Made by a program: the position numbers and the translations under genes
Shown here: piece after piece, positions 23,266 through 32,652 of the stretch
How positions within the stretch are numbered: the first letter of the stretch is position 1
How the letters are laid out: each line of letters begins with the position of its first letter
Origin: an uncultured Oscillospiraceae bacterium
GTDB lineage: Bacteria > Bacillota > Clostridia > Oscillospirales > Ruminococcaceae
NCBI GenBank assembly: GCA_900546885.1
Contig: UREN01000002.1
Span: 5,229 to 69,228 of the forward strand
Direction: 5' to 3'
DNA length: 64,000 nucleotides
Notes under the pieces: generated by a model
The model's database searches: none
Seen by the model: only the letters and a program-made list of their open reading frames with translations
Told to the model about the DNA's origin: nothing

Positions 23266-25881
23266 ATGGCGGCGCTCTCCCCAATGATGCAGCAATATTT
23301 TGAAATCAAAAAACAGCATCCGGATAAGCTTTTGTTCTTCCGCTTGGGCGATTTTTATGAGATGTTCTACGACGATGCCATTGTGGCCTCCAAAGAGCTG
23401 GAGCTCACCCTCACCGGGCGGGACTGCGGCCAGGCAGAACGTGCGCCCATGTGCGGCGTGCCGTTCCACTCGTACGAAAGCTATGTGGCAAAGCTGATTG
23501 AAAAGGGATATAAGGTGGCCATCTGCGAGCAGATGGAAGACCCGGCGCTGGCCAAAGGCCTGGTTAAGCGGGACGTGGTGCGCGTGGTGACGCCCGGCAC
23601 CGTCATTGAGCAAAGCATGCTGCAGGATGACAAAAACAACTTTATTGCCAGCATTCTGATTGAAGAAGGGCGCGCAGGCCTGTGTTTTGCAGATGTTTCC
23701 ACCGGCGAGGCACATGTCACCTGTATTTCCGGGCAAGACCTGAGCGCCCAGATGATTTCGGAACTGTGCCGCTATGCCCCCAGCGAGGTGCTGTTCAATT
23801 CGGCTATTCTGGACTATAAAGATGTGACGGCCTATATTAAGCAGCAGCTTGCCTGCGCGGTGGAACTGCTGGATGATGGCGATTTTGAGCCGCAGGCCTG
23901 CAAAGCGCGTGTAGAAGCGCAGTTTTCCGGGGCTTTTTGTTCTGCCACGGGCTGCGAGGCAGACGGGCTGCAGGCGCGCGCCCTGGGGGCACTGCTGTTC
24001 TATTTAGAGGCCACGCAGAAAAAGGGCATAGAGCGGCTGAAAAACGTGCACGCTTATGCCGGGGCGCAGTATATGCACCTTTCGCCCGTCACCCGGACAA
24101 ACCTGGAATTGACGCAGACGATGCGCGGGCGCGAGAAGAAGGGCACGCTGTTATGGGTGCTGGATAAAACCAGCACTGCCATGGGCAAGCGGCTTCTGCG
24201 CGCATGGGTCGAGCAGCCGCTGGTGAGCGCACGGGCCATTAACCGCAGGCTGGACGCCGTGGAAGAACTGGTGGGCGACTCTGTCACGCGGGCCGAGCTT
24301 GCCCAAGCGCTGGGCCATGTGTATGACCTGGAGCGCCTGATGACGCGCACGGTGTATGGCAGCGCCACCCCGCGCGAAGTGTATGCTTTGGCCTGCACCT
24401 GCAGCAGGCTGCCGGAAATCAAGGGCCTGTGCGAGGCTTTCTGCGGCGAAATGCTGACGGGGCTTGCCGGTGAAATAGACGAGCTGGAGGACGTGAAAGA
24501 GCAGATTTTCCACGCGCTGAATGAAGAATTGCCCGTCAGCTTGAAGGACGGAGGCGTCATCCGGCCAGGCTACAACCAGGAAGTGGATGAGCTGCGCGAC
24601 ATTATGCACGGAGGCAAGGGGTACCTGGCACAGCTTGAGGCAAAATTGAAAGAAGAAACGGGCATCCGCACACTGAAGATAGGCTATAACCGTGTGTTTG
24701 GTTACTACATTGAGGTGAGCCGCTCATTCACAAGCCAGGTGCCCGCGAATTTTGTGCGCAAGCAGACGCTGGCCAACGCAGAACGGTATATCACGGAAGA
24801 GCTGAAAACGCTGGAAAATAAAATACTGGGTGCGTCCGAGCGGCTGCTGGTGCTGGAGCATCAATTGTTCGACGACCTGCTGCATGCGGTGGCAGCCCAG
24901 CTTGTGCGCATCCAGCGCACGGCGGGCGCCGTGGCACAGCTGGACGTGCTGGTGGCGCTGGCGCAGGTGGCTGTGAACAACGGGTATTCCAGGCCTGTGG
25001 TGGATACCTCGGATAAGCTCATAATTGGGGAGGGCCGCCACCCGGTTATTGAACAGATGCTCTCGGGCGCGCCGTTTGTGCCGAATGATACGGTGCTGGA
25101 TTGCAGCGAAAACCGTATGCTCATCATCACGGGCCCCAACATGGCGGGCAAATCTACATATATGCGCCAGACGGCCCTGATTGCTCTGATGGCACAGCTG
25201 GGCAGTTTTGTGCCTGCCCGGCGCTGTGAAATGGGCGTAGTGGACGCCATTTTTACGCGCGTGGGTGCCTCGGACGATTTGGCGGCAGGCCAGTCCACCT
25301 TTATGGTGGAGATGACAGAAGTGGCAGAGATCCTGCGCTATGCCACGCCCAAAAGCCTGGTTATTTTGGACGAGATCGGGCGCGGCACCTCCACCTTCGA
25401 CGGCATGAGCATTGCGCGCGCCGTGGTGGAGCACATTGCCGATAAAGAGGCGGGCATGGGCTGCAAGACGCTGTTTGCCACGCACTACCATGAGTTGACA
25501 GACCTTGAGAACGCCATTGACGGTGTAAAAAACTATAACATTGCCGTGAAAAAGCGCGGCGAAGACATCACGTTCCTGCGGCGCATTGTGCGGGGCCCGG
25601 CCGATGACAGCTACGGCATTGAAGTGGCACGGCTGGCGGGCCTGCCGGACGATGTGACAAAGCGCGCGCGGGAAGTGCTGAAAGTGCTGGAAAAGAATGC
25701 GCCGAACGCCGATAAAGTGACGCAGCTGGATTTCGGAACATTGGAAAAATTTGCACAGACGCCTGTGCCGGAAGAACTTGTGGACAAGCTGCGCGCGGCA
25801 GATATAGAGACGCTGACGCCTTTGGAGGCACTGAACTTTTTATACGAGCTGAAGCAGACCCTGGCTGCCGCCGAAAAATAA
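23266..25881 (+). CDS. mutS: DNA mismatch repair protein MutS
   Basis: Binds mispairs and small loops and recruits MutL. The N-terminal mismatch-binding domain has the Phe-x-Glu motif in FFRLGDFYEMFYDDA; the connector, lever and clamp domains follow, then the ABC ATPase with Walker A GPNMAGKST (about 620), ERGTS-type IGRGTSTFDGM and FATHYHELT. 871 residues, MutS1 size. I chose ATG 23266 (MAALSPMMQQY) because clostridial MutS proteins begin this way; ATG 23254 is an in-frame alternative. mutL follows after 35 bases. Confidence 0.94.
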   Translation: MAALSPMMQQYFEIKKQHPDKLLFFRLGDFYEMFYDDAIVASKELELTLTGRDCGQAERAPMCGVPFHSYESYVAKLIEKGYKVAICEQMEDPALAKGLVKRDVVRVVTPGTVIEQSMLQDDKNNFIASILIEEGRAGLCFADVSTGEAHVTCISGQDLSAQMISELCRYAPSEVLFNSAILDYKDVTAYIKQQLACAVELLDDGDFEPQACKARVEAQFSGAFCSATGCEADGLQARALGALLFYLEATQKKGIERLKNVHAYAGAQYMHLSPVTRTNLELTQTMRGREKKGTLLWVLDKTSTAMGKRLLRAWVEQPLVSARAINRRLDAVEELVGDSVTRAELAQALGHVYDLERLMTRTVYGSATPREVYALACTCSRLPEIKGLCEAFCGEMLTGLAGEIDELEDVKEQIFHALNEELPVSLKDGGVIRPGYNQEVDELRDIMHGGKGYLAQLEAKLKEETGIRTLKIGYNRVFGYYIEVSRSFTSQVPANFVRKQTLANAERYITEELKTLENKILGASERLLVLEHQLFDDLLHAVAAQLVRIQRTAGAVAQLDVLVALAQVAVNNGYSRPVVDTSDKLIIGEGRHPVIEQMLSGAPFVPNDTVLDCSENRMLIITGPNMAGKSTYMRQTALIALMAQLGSFVPARRCEMGVVDAIFTRVGASDDLAAGQSTFMVEMTEVAEILRYATPKSLVILDEIGRGTSTFDGMSIARAVVEHIADKEAGMGCKTLFATHYHELTDLENAIDGVKNYNIAVKKRGEDITFLRRIVRGPADDSYGIEVARLAGLPDDVTKRAREVLKVLEKNAPNADKVTQLDFGTLEKFAQTPVPEELVDKLRAADIETLTPLEALNFLYELKQTLAAAEK

Positions 25882-25916
25882 GGCCGGCCTGCATGCAGCG
25901 ATTGGAGGTGGACACC

Positions 25917-27866
25917 ATGGCACACATACAGGTGCTGGATAGCCATACGGCAGAGCTGATTGCTGCGGGCGAAGTGGTAGAGCGCCCCAGCTCTGTGGTG
26001 AAAGAGCTTTGTGAAAACGCCATCGACGCGGGCGCCGCACACGTCAGCGTGGCCATATGCCGCGGCGGGGTAGAGATGATTGAAGTGAGCGATGACGGCA
26101 CAGGCATCGAGGCCGAAAGCGTGCCCACTGCTTTTTTGCGCCATGCCACCAGCAAAATCCGCACACAGGACGACCTGGAGGCCATTCACACACTGGGCTT
26201 CCGCGGCGAGGCGCTGGCCAGCATTGCAAGTGTGGCCCATGTAGAGTTGCTTACCAAAACAAAGGACGATGAGTTTGCCTGCCTGTACCGCATCAGCGGT
26301 GGGGTAGAGCAAAGCTTTGAGGCCGGCGCGCGCGGCGTGGGCACCACCATCACGGTAAAAAACCTGTTTTACAACACCCCCGCGCGCATGAAGTTTTTGA
26401 AAAAGGACACAAGCGAGGGAAATTATGTCTCGGATGTGGTAAGCGAACTGGCCCTGGCTCACCCGGAAGTGGCGTTCCGCTTTGTGCGGGAGGGGCGGCC
26501 GCAATTTCAAACGCCCGGCGACGGCCAGCTTCTTGGTGCGGCTTATGCCGTGCTGGGGCGTGAGTTTTCGAAAGACCTGCTGGAGGTGGATGGCGGCGCC
26601 GGGCCGTACCGTGTTGCAGGGCTTATCACACCGCCACGGGCGTGCCGCGCCTCCCGTGCCATGCAGTTCTTTTTTGTAAATGGGCGCTTTGTAAAAAACC
26701 GCACCATGATGGCCGCACTGGAGGCCGCTTATAAAGGCACGCTGATGCAGGGCAAATTTCCCGGGTGCGTGCTTTCGCTCTCTATGCCGGCGCAGATGGT
26801 GGACGTGAACGTGCACCCGGCCAAAACAGAGGTGCGCTTTGCACGGGAAAAAGATGTTTTCGACGCGGTATATTCTGCGGCAAAAAGTGCGCTGATGCAA
26901 AAGGACGCCTCCCACCAGGTGTTTTCCTTTGGCAGCGGGCAGGACGAACCGCCCCGGCAGCAGGAGCCGTCCTCCGAGAAAATGGAGCAAACAGCACCGC
27001 CGCAGGCCGTCCGCCGCGCCGCACCGGTTGTAACGGCGCAGCAAAGCACGTTCCGGGGCGCGGTGCCTGCGCCCCGCGAAGTGCGCGCCTATGGGGAAAT
27101 GCTTTCAGCACTGGCCAGCACGCCGCCCGTGCCCTACACACGCAAGGAGGAAGCGGTGCCGGCGGGTCCGGTTGCCCGGCCGGACGAGAAAACAGCGCCG
27201 CACGCAGCAGAGCCTTCGGCTTTTGTGCCGCCGCAGGGGGCTGCCCAGCCCGCGCCCGAACAGACCGCTTTGCCCGGCACACAGCAGGCGGGCGAGCCGC
27301 TTCGCGTGGTGGGCGAGGTGTTCCGCACCTATATTGTGGCCGAGCGTGGCAGCACACTGTGCCTGATTGACAAACATGCGGCGCACGAGCGCGCCATTTA
27401 CGAAAAACTGCTGGCCGGCCTGGACGAGACGACGCCCGGGCAGGTGCTTCTTGCCCCGATGACGGTGCGCCTTTCTGCAGAGGAGAAGGACGTGCTTTTG
27501 CAGAACACCGAACTTCTGGCCCGCAGCGGCCTGGAAGTGGAAGATTTTGGCGGCAGCAGTGTGGTGGTGCGCACCATCCCTGCGGACGTAGAGGCAGAGA
27601 ACGCAGAGGACCTTGTGGTAGAGCTTGCAGGGGGCCTTGCGGCAAACCCGCGCCAGGCGCGCAGTGAAAAGGCGCAGTGGGTGATGCACTCTATCTCTTG
27701 CCGCGCCGCCATGAAGGCGGGCGATAAAACGCCGGTGCAGCAGCTGGTGCAGCTTGCGCAGGATGTTCTGGACGGGAAGATACCGCCGTTCTGCCCGCAT
27801 GGCAGGCCGGTGGTGCTGGAAGTGCCGCAGAAGGAGCTGGAAAAACAGTTTGGCAGGCAAGGTTAA
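25917..27866 (+). CDS. mutL: DNA mismatch repair endonuclease MutL
   Basis: GHKL ATPase with ENAIDAGA, DDGTGIE, HATSKI and GFRGEALAS in the first 110 residues, a Pro/Ala/Gln-rich linker of about 130 residues, and a C-terminal dimerisation and nuclease domain. The nuclease metal-binding motifs are intact: DKHAAHERAIYE (about 485), SCRAAMKAGD and CPHGRPV. This fits organisms without MutH, where MutL does the nicking. ATG 25917 has GGAGGTGG upstream. The miaA start lies inside its 3' end. Confidence 0.95.
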   Translation: MAHIQVLDSHTAELIAAGEVVERPSSVVKELCENAIDAGAAHVSVAICRGGVEMIEVSDDGTGIEAESVPTAFLRHATSKIRTQDDLEAIHTLGFRGEALASIASVAHVELLTKTKDDEFACLYRISGGVEQSFEAGARGVGTTITVKNLFYNTPARMKFLKKDTSEGNYVSDVVSELALAHPEVAFRFVREGRPQFQTPGDGQLLGAAYAVLGREFSKDLLEVDGGAGPYRVAGLITPPRACRASRAMQFFFVNGRFVKNRTMMAALEAAYKGTLMQGKFPGCVLSLSMPAQMVDVNVHPAKTEVRFAREKDVFDAVYSAAKSALMQKDASHQVFSFGSGQDEPPRQQEPSSEKMEQTAPPQAVRRAAPVVTAQQSTFRGAVPAPREVRAYGEMLSALASTPPVPYTRKEEAVPAGPVARPDEKTAPHAAEPSAFVPPQGAAQPAPEQTALPGTQQAGEPLRVVGEVFRTYIVAERGSTLCLIDKHAAHERAIYEKLLAGLDETTPGQVLLAPMTVRLSAEEKDVLLQNTELLARSGLEVEDFGGSSVVVRTIPADVEAENAEDLVVELAGGLAANPRQARSEKAQWVMHSISCRAAMKAGDKTPVQQLVQLAQDVLDGKIPPFCPHGRPVVLEVPQKELEKQFGRQG

Positions 27867-28779
27867 GCTTTTGTGCGTGTGCGGCCCCACCGCCAGCGGG
27901 AAAACCACCCTGGCGGTAGAGCTTGCAAAGCGCTTGAACGGGGAAGTGGTTTCGGCCGATTCCATGCAGATTTATAAAGGGCTGCATATTGGCACCGCGG
28001 CGCCGTCCCGGGAAGAGATGCAGGGCGTGCCGCACCATCTGATTGGCGTGCTGGAGCCGGGCACTCCCTGTTCCGCCGCCGATTATGCCGCCATGGCCGG
28101 GCAGGCTGTGCAGGAAATTTCCGCGCGCGGCAGGCTGCCTGTCCTGTGCGGCGGCACAGGGCTGTATCTGCGCAGCTTTTTGGAGGGCATTGCGTTTGCC
28201 CGCCAGCCGGAAAACGCCGATGTGCGCCGCCGCCTGCAGCAGGAACTTGCCCAAAAGGGCCCCGGGCCCTTGTATGGGCGCCTTTGCAGGCTGGACCCTC
28301 AGGGCGCCGCCGCCATTCACCCGAACAACCACACGCGCCTGCTGCGCGCTTTGGAACTGTACGAGGCCACGGGCCAGACGGCAGCGCAGCGCGCCGCTGC
28401 TTCCAAACCGCAAGAGGCACCGTATGAACCGCTGGTTTTGGCATTGGCTTTTGCAGACCGTGCGCAGCTGTATGCCCGCATTGATGCACGGGTGGACGCC
28501 ATGATGGCGCAGGGACTTTTGAAAGAGGCGGAACAGGTGTATGCGCACCGGGCAAGCTGGCCCGGTGTGGCACAGGCAATTGGCTATAAAGAGTTTTTTC
28601 CTTATTTTGAAGATGCGGCGCCGCTGGCCCAGTGTATAGCGGCGTTGAAGCAGGCCTCGCGGCGCTATGCCAAGCGGCAGCTTACCTGGTTCCGGCATAT
28701 GCCGGGGGTGACATGGCTTCCGGCTGGCGAAAGCAGTGTGCAGCTGGCGCAACAGGCCTGGCAAGAATTTTGCAGATAG
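27850..28779 (+). CDS. miaA: tRNA dimethylallyltransferase
   Basis: Transfers the dimethylallyl group to A37 of tRNAs reading UNN codons; MiaB then thiomethylates it. P-loop GPTASGKTT, DSMQIYKGLHIGTAAPS, GGTGLYLRSFLEG and the C-terminal KQASRRYAKRQLTWFR are visible. No ATG is available before the P-loop; TTG 27850 gives MAGKVKLLCVCGPTASGK, 309 residues, the normal length, with AAGGAG upstream inside mutL. It overlaps mutL by 17 bases, implying translational coupling. Confidence 0.92.
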   Translation: MAGKVKLLCVCGPTASGKTTLAVELAKRLNGEVVSADSMQIYKGLHIGTAAPSREEMQGVPHHLIGVLEPGTPCSAADYAAMAGQAVQEISARGRLPVLCGGTGLYLRSFLEGIAFARQPENADVRRRLQQELAQKGPGPLYGRLCRLDPQGAAAIHPNNHTRLLRALELYEATGQTAAQRAAASKPQEAPYEPLVLALAFADRAQLYARIDARVDAMMAQGLLKEAEQVYAHRASWPGVAQAIGYKEFFPYFEDAAPLAQCIAALKQASRRYAKRQLTWFRHMPGVTWLPAGESSVQLAQQAWQEFCR

Positions 28780-28802
28780 CAGATAAGCGAGGTGGCGATG
28801 TC

Positions 28803-30038
28803 GTGGCGCAAACGCCTTCTGGAAAGAAAAAAAGAACAGGCACAAAACTGCTGATTGGGCTGCTGCTGGTTGTGCCGGCTGTTTATGTGATTGTGCAGGT
28901 GGCCACCATTGCGGCACGGTCGTCTGCGCTGCTTACTCAGACGGCCGTGCAGGGCACCATGGCGGAAAGCGTGGTGTGCGAGGGCTTTTTGGGCATGACA
29001 GAGCAGATTATCACCTACGAGGGCAGCGGGGTGCTTTCTTACATTGCCAAAAACGGCGAGCGTGTCAGCGAGGGCATTGGGGTGGCACAGCTGTTTGCCA
29101 GCGAGGCCGATGCGGCAGAGTACAAAAGGTATACGGCACTTTCGCAGGAAATAGAGCTTTTAACCAAAGCGCAGGCCACGGGCAGCGCAGGCGATGCCTC
29201 TTTGCTGGAAAGACAGGTGCAGACAGGGGTGTACGACGCGCTGGATGCGTTGGATTCCGGCGATTTTTCCTCGCTGGAAACAGCCCAGAACGACATTCAG
29301 CTTGCGCAGGATAAGCTAAAAATCAGCATGGGGGAAACAGAAGATTATTCCGCCCGCATTGCAGAACTCACAGCCCGCAGAGATGCACTGAGCAATGCGG
29401 CCGGCACAATGATCACCGCGCCGGGCACAGGGTATTTTGTCTCTTCTCAGGATAGCACGGCGGCGCTTTTCACCCCGGAGCAGCTGGAACAGATGACGCC
29501 TGCCCAGCTGCAGGAGGCCCTGCAGCAGCCAGTGCAGGAAAACCCGGAAAACTGCGCCGGGAAAATTATCTCTGATTACCGCTGGCGCTTTTTTGCCCTG
29601 GTGGATGCAGAACAGGCGGCCAAATTTTCCGAAGGGGCAAGCGTCACGGTAAGTTTTCCCAAAGTGTCGCAGGAAAGCGTGCCCGCCAGTGTGGTAAGCG
29701 TGCAGCTGGACGAAGAGGCCGGCATTGCAAAAGTGGAGCTGCTGTGCGATTATATCAACAGCGAAACCGTGGCGTTGGAACGGGAACAGGCTGTGATTGC
29801 GCTCAAAACTTACGAGGGCCTGCGCATCCCCACCAAAGCCTGCCACACCATAGACGGCAAAACCTATGTATACACGAAATTAGGCAACACCGTGCACCAA
29901 AAGCCGGTTACAGTGCTTTGGACAGACGGGGAAGACACGCTGATTTCGATGGAATATGTCAAAGACGAAAACGAGCTGGAAATGTACGACGAAGTAATCG
30001 TGGAAGGCACCGGGCTTTACAATGGAAAATTGCTTTGA
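28803..30038 (+). CDS. HlyD-like single-pass membrane protein upstream of sepF
   Basis: 411 residues: a basic N-terminus, one membrane helix (about 17-38), then an extracellular region with an N-terminal biotinyl-lipoyl-like half (GSGVLSYIAKNGERVSEGIGVAQLF), a coiled coil (about 95-200) and a returning barrel half (GTMITAPGTGYFVS), as in HlyD/membrane-fusion adaptors. No transporter gene is adjacent. Proteins like this are seen beside sepF in clostridia, hinting at an envelope or division role, but the function is unknown. The GTG start at 28803 has GAGGTGG upstream; no ATG fits. Confidence 0.8.
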   Translation: MAQTPSGKKKRTGTKLLIGLLLVVPAVYVIVQVATIAARSSALLTQTAVQGTMAESVVCEGFLGMTEQIITYEGSGVLSYIAKNGERVSEGIGVAQLFASEADAAEYKRYTALSQEIELLTKAQATGSAGDASLLERQVQTGVYDALDALDSGDFSSLETAQNDIQLAQDKLKISMGETEDYSARIAELTARRDALSNAAGTMITAPGTGYFVSSQDSTAALFTPEQLEQMTPAQLQEALQQPVQENPENCAGKIISDYRWRFFALVDAEQAAKFSEGASVTVSFPKVSQESVPASVVSVQLDEEAGIAKVELLCDYINSETVALEREQAVIALKTYEGLRIPTKACHTIDGKTYVYTKLGNTVHQKPVTVLWTDGEDTLISMEYVKDENELEMYDEVIVEGTGLYNGKLL

Positions 30039-30073
30039 AATTTGTGCGCGGCGCTGAAATTTTAAAGGCTTTA

Positions 30074-30102
30074 TTGACATTTCAGCTAAAACCTAGGATA
30101 AT
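30074..30102 (+). promoter_or_regulatory. Strong promoter of the sepF operon
   Basis: Perfect TTGACA, 17 bases, GATAAT; predicted start near 30109, about 77 bases before sepF. Confidence 0.85.
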
Positions 30103-30185
30103 GTAACCATTAAGATTCCGGCAGTGTGCGCATTTGCACCACGCGGTGCTGCGCGGCTTCCACAGAGCGAGAAGGAGTAAAGAAC

Positions 30186-30629
30186 ATGAGCTTCATCAAC
30201 AAATTCAAGGAAATGATGGGCAGCAATGAAGAGTACGCAGAAGATGCGGATTATCCCGTGGAAGGGAATTATGACGATGCGCCGCAGGATGATTATGCTG
30301 CCGGAGAAGAGCCCAGCCCCAAACGCAACAAGGTTGTGAACATCAACTCTACCATGCAGTTGCAGGTGGTGCTGGTGAAGCCGGAGCACTTTGAGGATGC
30401 CAGCGCCGTGGCAGACCACCTGAACGCCAAGCGCACGGTTGTGCTGAACCTGGAGTCTACCAGCAAGGACATCGCCCGCAGGCTGATCGATTTCCTCTCT
30501 GGCGTGGCATATGCCAACAACGGCCAAATCAAACGTGTGGCAGCCAGCACTTTTATTATCACGCCGTATAACGTTGATATCATGGGCGATTTGTTGGATG
30601 AACTGGAAAGCAGCGGCGTCTTCTTCTGA
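30186..30629 (+). CDS. sepF: Cell division protein SepF
   Basis: Membrane-binding partner of FtsZ that helps build the division ring. N-terminal amphipathic helix MSFINKFKEMMG, an acidic linker to about residue 50, and the globular domain with VVLVKPEHFEDA, AVVLNLE-type TVVLNLES and DFLSGVAYANNGQIKRVAASTFIITP. 147 residues, normal size. AAGGAG lies eight bases before ATG 30186. It overlaps the start of the ylmH-type gene. Confidence 0.93.
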   Translation: MSFINKFKEMMGSNEEYAEDADYPVEGNYDDAPQDDYAAGEEPSPKRNKVVNINSTMQLQVVLVKPEHFEDASAVADHLNAKRTVVLNLESTSKDIARRLIDFLSGVAYANNGQIKRVAASTFIITPYNVDIMGDLLDELESSGVFF

Positions 30630-31401
30630 GCCGCGCCGCACGCGCGGCTATACGCCGCCGGTCAACGAGGATGAGCGCCACTTTGTGCGCCGCATTGAGG
30701 ATATGGCCTGGGCGGCAGCCGGCGGCGGGGTGCGCTGCACGCGCTTTTTATCCGACCGGGAGCAGGCTCTTGCAGCGGCTGCGCTGGCCAGGGCCGGTGT
30801 TCCCTACGACCTGTGGGGCGGCTATGACGGCGCAGAGCGCATGGTGCTGTGCATTGGCGAAGCTGCGGCGGAAACAGCGGCGGAGGTCTGCTGCCTTCAA
30901 ATTACGCCGTCCCCTGTAAATGCGCCCCTGGAACACCGGGATTATTTGGGCGCTTTGATGGGCCTTGGCGTGGAGCGCGCATGCATTGGCGATATTGTGC
31001 CGCAACAAAGCGGCGGGGTATGCGCATTTATGGTGCCCGCTGCGGCTCGCCTTGCGGCAGACGAGCTGCGAGAGGTGGGGCGTTTTTGTGTGCGCGCTGT
31101 GCTGGGCGAAGGGCCTGAAGGGGCCGTTGCGCTGCCACAGCGGCAGATGCGCACGGCCAGTGTGGCCTCGCTGCGGCTGGACGCAGTGCTGGCGGCCATG
31201 ATGCAGGTAAGCCGTGCCCAGGCAGTGCAGTGCATCCGCAGCGGCGCTGTGGCCATCAACCACATGCCGGTGCAAAGCGCACATGCCGATGTGTTTGAAA
31301 ATGATGTTTTCAGCGTGCGCGGATATGGCAAATATAAATTGTGCACAGTGGGCGGAAAAAGCCGCAAGGGAAGGACGATCGTGTCTTATTTTCAATATTG
31401 A
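30598..31401 (+). CDS. ylmH: YlmH-type S4-domain RNA-binding protein
   Basis: 267-residue protein of the YlmH family, recently linked in Bacillus to ribosome-associated quality control; encoded in the division cluster of most Firmicutes. The C-terminal S4 domain is clear: SLRLDAVLAAMMQVSRAQAVQCIRSGAVAINHM. The only upstream start codon is ATG 30598, which overlaps sepF by 32 bases and adds about 20 poorly conserved residues before the conserved NEDERHFVRRIEDMAW, so the true start is uncertain. Confidence 0.85.
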   Translation: MNWKAAASSSEPRRTRGYTPPVNEDERHFVRRIEDMAWAAAGGGVRCTRFLSDREQALAAAALARAGVPYDLWGGYDGAERMVLCIGEAAAETAAEVCCLQITPSPVNAPLEHRDYLGALMGLGVERACIGDIVPQQSGGVCAFMVPAAARLAADELREVGRFCVRAVLGEGPEGAVALPQRQMRTASVASLRLDAVLAAMMQVSRAQAVQCIRSGAVAINHMPVQSAHADVFENDVFSVRGYGKYKLCTVGGKSRKGRTIVSYFQY

Positions 31402-31416
31402 ATGGGGGCAATCTCG

Positions 31417-32097
31417 ATGAATGCAGACGAGATCAGGGGCGTAACGTTCGACAGGACGATGCGCGGTTACCGCCCGGAGGAAGTGGATGAATTCCTGGCG
31501 CGCGTGGCGGCCGAGATGGATAAACTTCAGGAAGAAAAAGAAGACGCCGAACAGAAGATGTTCATTCTGGCCGAAAAGGTGGACCAGTACCGCGATGATG
31601 AAGAAACGCTGAAAACAGCGCTGCTGAACGCCCAGCGCATGGGGGAAAGCGTAATTCATGAGGCGCGGCAGAAAGCCGAAACCATCATCTACGATGCCAA
31701 CAGCAAGGCAAGCCAGCTGAAAAACGAGGCAGACGCAAGTGTGGCGGCTTCGCAGGCAGAGCTGGAGCGCTTGAAAAAGGAAGTGGCCCAGTTCAAAAGC
31801 ACGGTGCTGGAGTTGTACCGCCAGCACATTGCTTCTTTGACAAATGTGCCTGGGGAAGAAACGCTGAAACCGGCGCAAAAGCCAGAGGCAAAGCAGCCTG
31901 CCGCCGAGCCGCCCGCCGCGCAGCAGGCAGAGAAGAAGCAGCCGGGCAAGCCCAGGGCGAAAAAGGAAAAACAGGCCGATGTGCCGCCCGCCGGGCAGGC
32001 GCCGATGTACGATTATGATGAAGACCGCCCGGATGCACCGGCCCATTCGGGCGATGCGATGTTCGGCAATTATAAGGGCATCACATTTGAAGATTGA
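31417..32097 (+). CDS. divIVA: DivIVA domain protein
   Basis: Curvature-sensing coiled-coil protein recruited to poles and septa. The N-terminal lipid-binding domain is typical: GVTFDRTMRGYRPEEVDEFLARV; a long coiled coil runs from about 25 to 135, then a Pro/Ala/Lys-rich linker and a short conserved C-terminal tail MFGNYKGITFED. 226 residues. I start at ATG 31417 with GGGGGC upstream; ATG 31402 is in frame but overlaps the ribosome site. Follows ylmH as usual. Confidence 0.92.
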   Translation: MNADEIRGVTFDRTMRGYRPEEVDEFLARVAAEMDKLQEEKEDAEQKMFILAEKVDQYRDDEETLKTALLNAQRMGESVIHEARQKAETIIYDANSKASQLKNEADASVAASQAELERLKKEVAQFKSTVLELYRQHIASLTNVPGEETLKPAQKPEAKQPAAEPPAAQQAEKKQPGKPRAKKEKQADVPPAGQAPMYDYDEDRPDAPAHSGDAMFGNYKGITFED

Positions 32098-32105
32098 AAC
32101 CACGG

Positions 32106-32136
32106 ATAGCGGCGCTTTACAAAAAGACGCCGCTAT
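32106..32136 (+). terminator. Possible terminator between divIVA and lspA
   Basis: Perfect nine-base arms ATAGCGGCG and CGCCGCTAT; the following tail TCTTCCATT is only moderately T-rich, so termination may be partial. Confidence 0.5.
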
Positions 32137-32166
32137 TCTTCCATTCCACCAAAAGGGGATAACAGA

Positions 32167-32652
32167 TTGCTCATTTATGCTGTTTTGATTGTTTTGCTGG
32201 TGGGGGTAGACCAGCTTACGAAATATTTGGCCGCCGTCTACCTGGCCCCGGTTGGCACGGCTTCGTTCCTGCCGGGCATCATGGAACTTCGCTATGTGGA
32301 AAACGATGGCATGGCGTTCAGCATGCTCAGCGGCAGGCAGACGCTGCTGATTGTGGTGACAAGCATTACCATCGGGGCGCTGGTGTGGTATCTTTTTTTC
32401 AAAAAGCCGCCCATGCGTGCCGAGCGTGTGGCCCTATGCCTCATTATTGCGGGCGGGCTTGGCAACCTGATTGACCGTGTGGCCGCGGGCAGAGTGATTG
32501 ATTTTTTTGCCACTACGTTTATCAACTTTGCCGTGTTCAATGTGGCGGATTGCTTTGTGTGCATCGGCGGCGCTTTGTGGGTGCTGGCCGTGATGATTGC
32601 AGAGCACAAAAAGAAAAAGGAACAGAAGGAACCGGCCGATGGCGAGGCTTGA
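32167..32652 (+). CDS. lspA: Lipoprotein signal peptidase
   Basis: Aspartic intramembrane protease that removes prolipoprotein signal peptides. Four membrane helices in 161 residues; catalytic aspartates in GNLIDRVAAGRVIDF and NVADCFVCIGG, plus DQLTKYLA near the N-terminus. No ATG is available; TTG 32167 has AAGGGGAT eight bases upstream and gives the normal N-terminus. A Lys/Glu-rich tail overlaps the start of the rluD-type gene by 14 bases. Confidence 0.93.
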   Translation: MLIYAVLIVLLVGVDQLTKYLAAVYLAPVGTASFLPGIMELRYVENDGMAFSMLSGRQTLLIVVTSITIGALVWYLFFKKPPMRAERVALCLIIAGGLGNLIDRVAAGRVIDFFATTFINFAVFNVADCFVCIGGALWVLAVMIAEHKKKKEQKEPADGEA

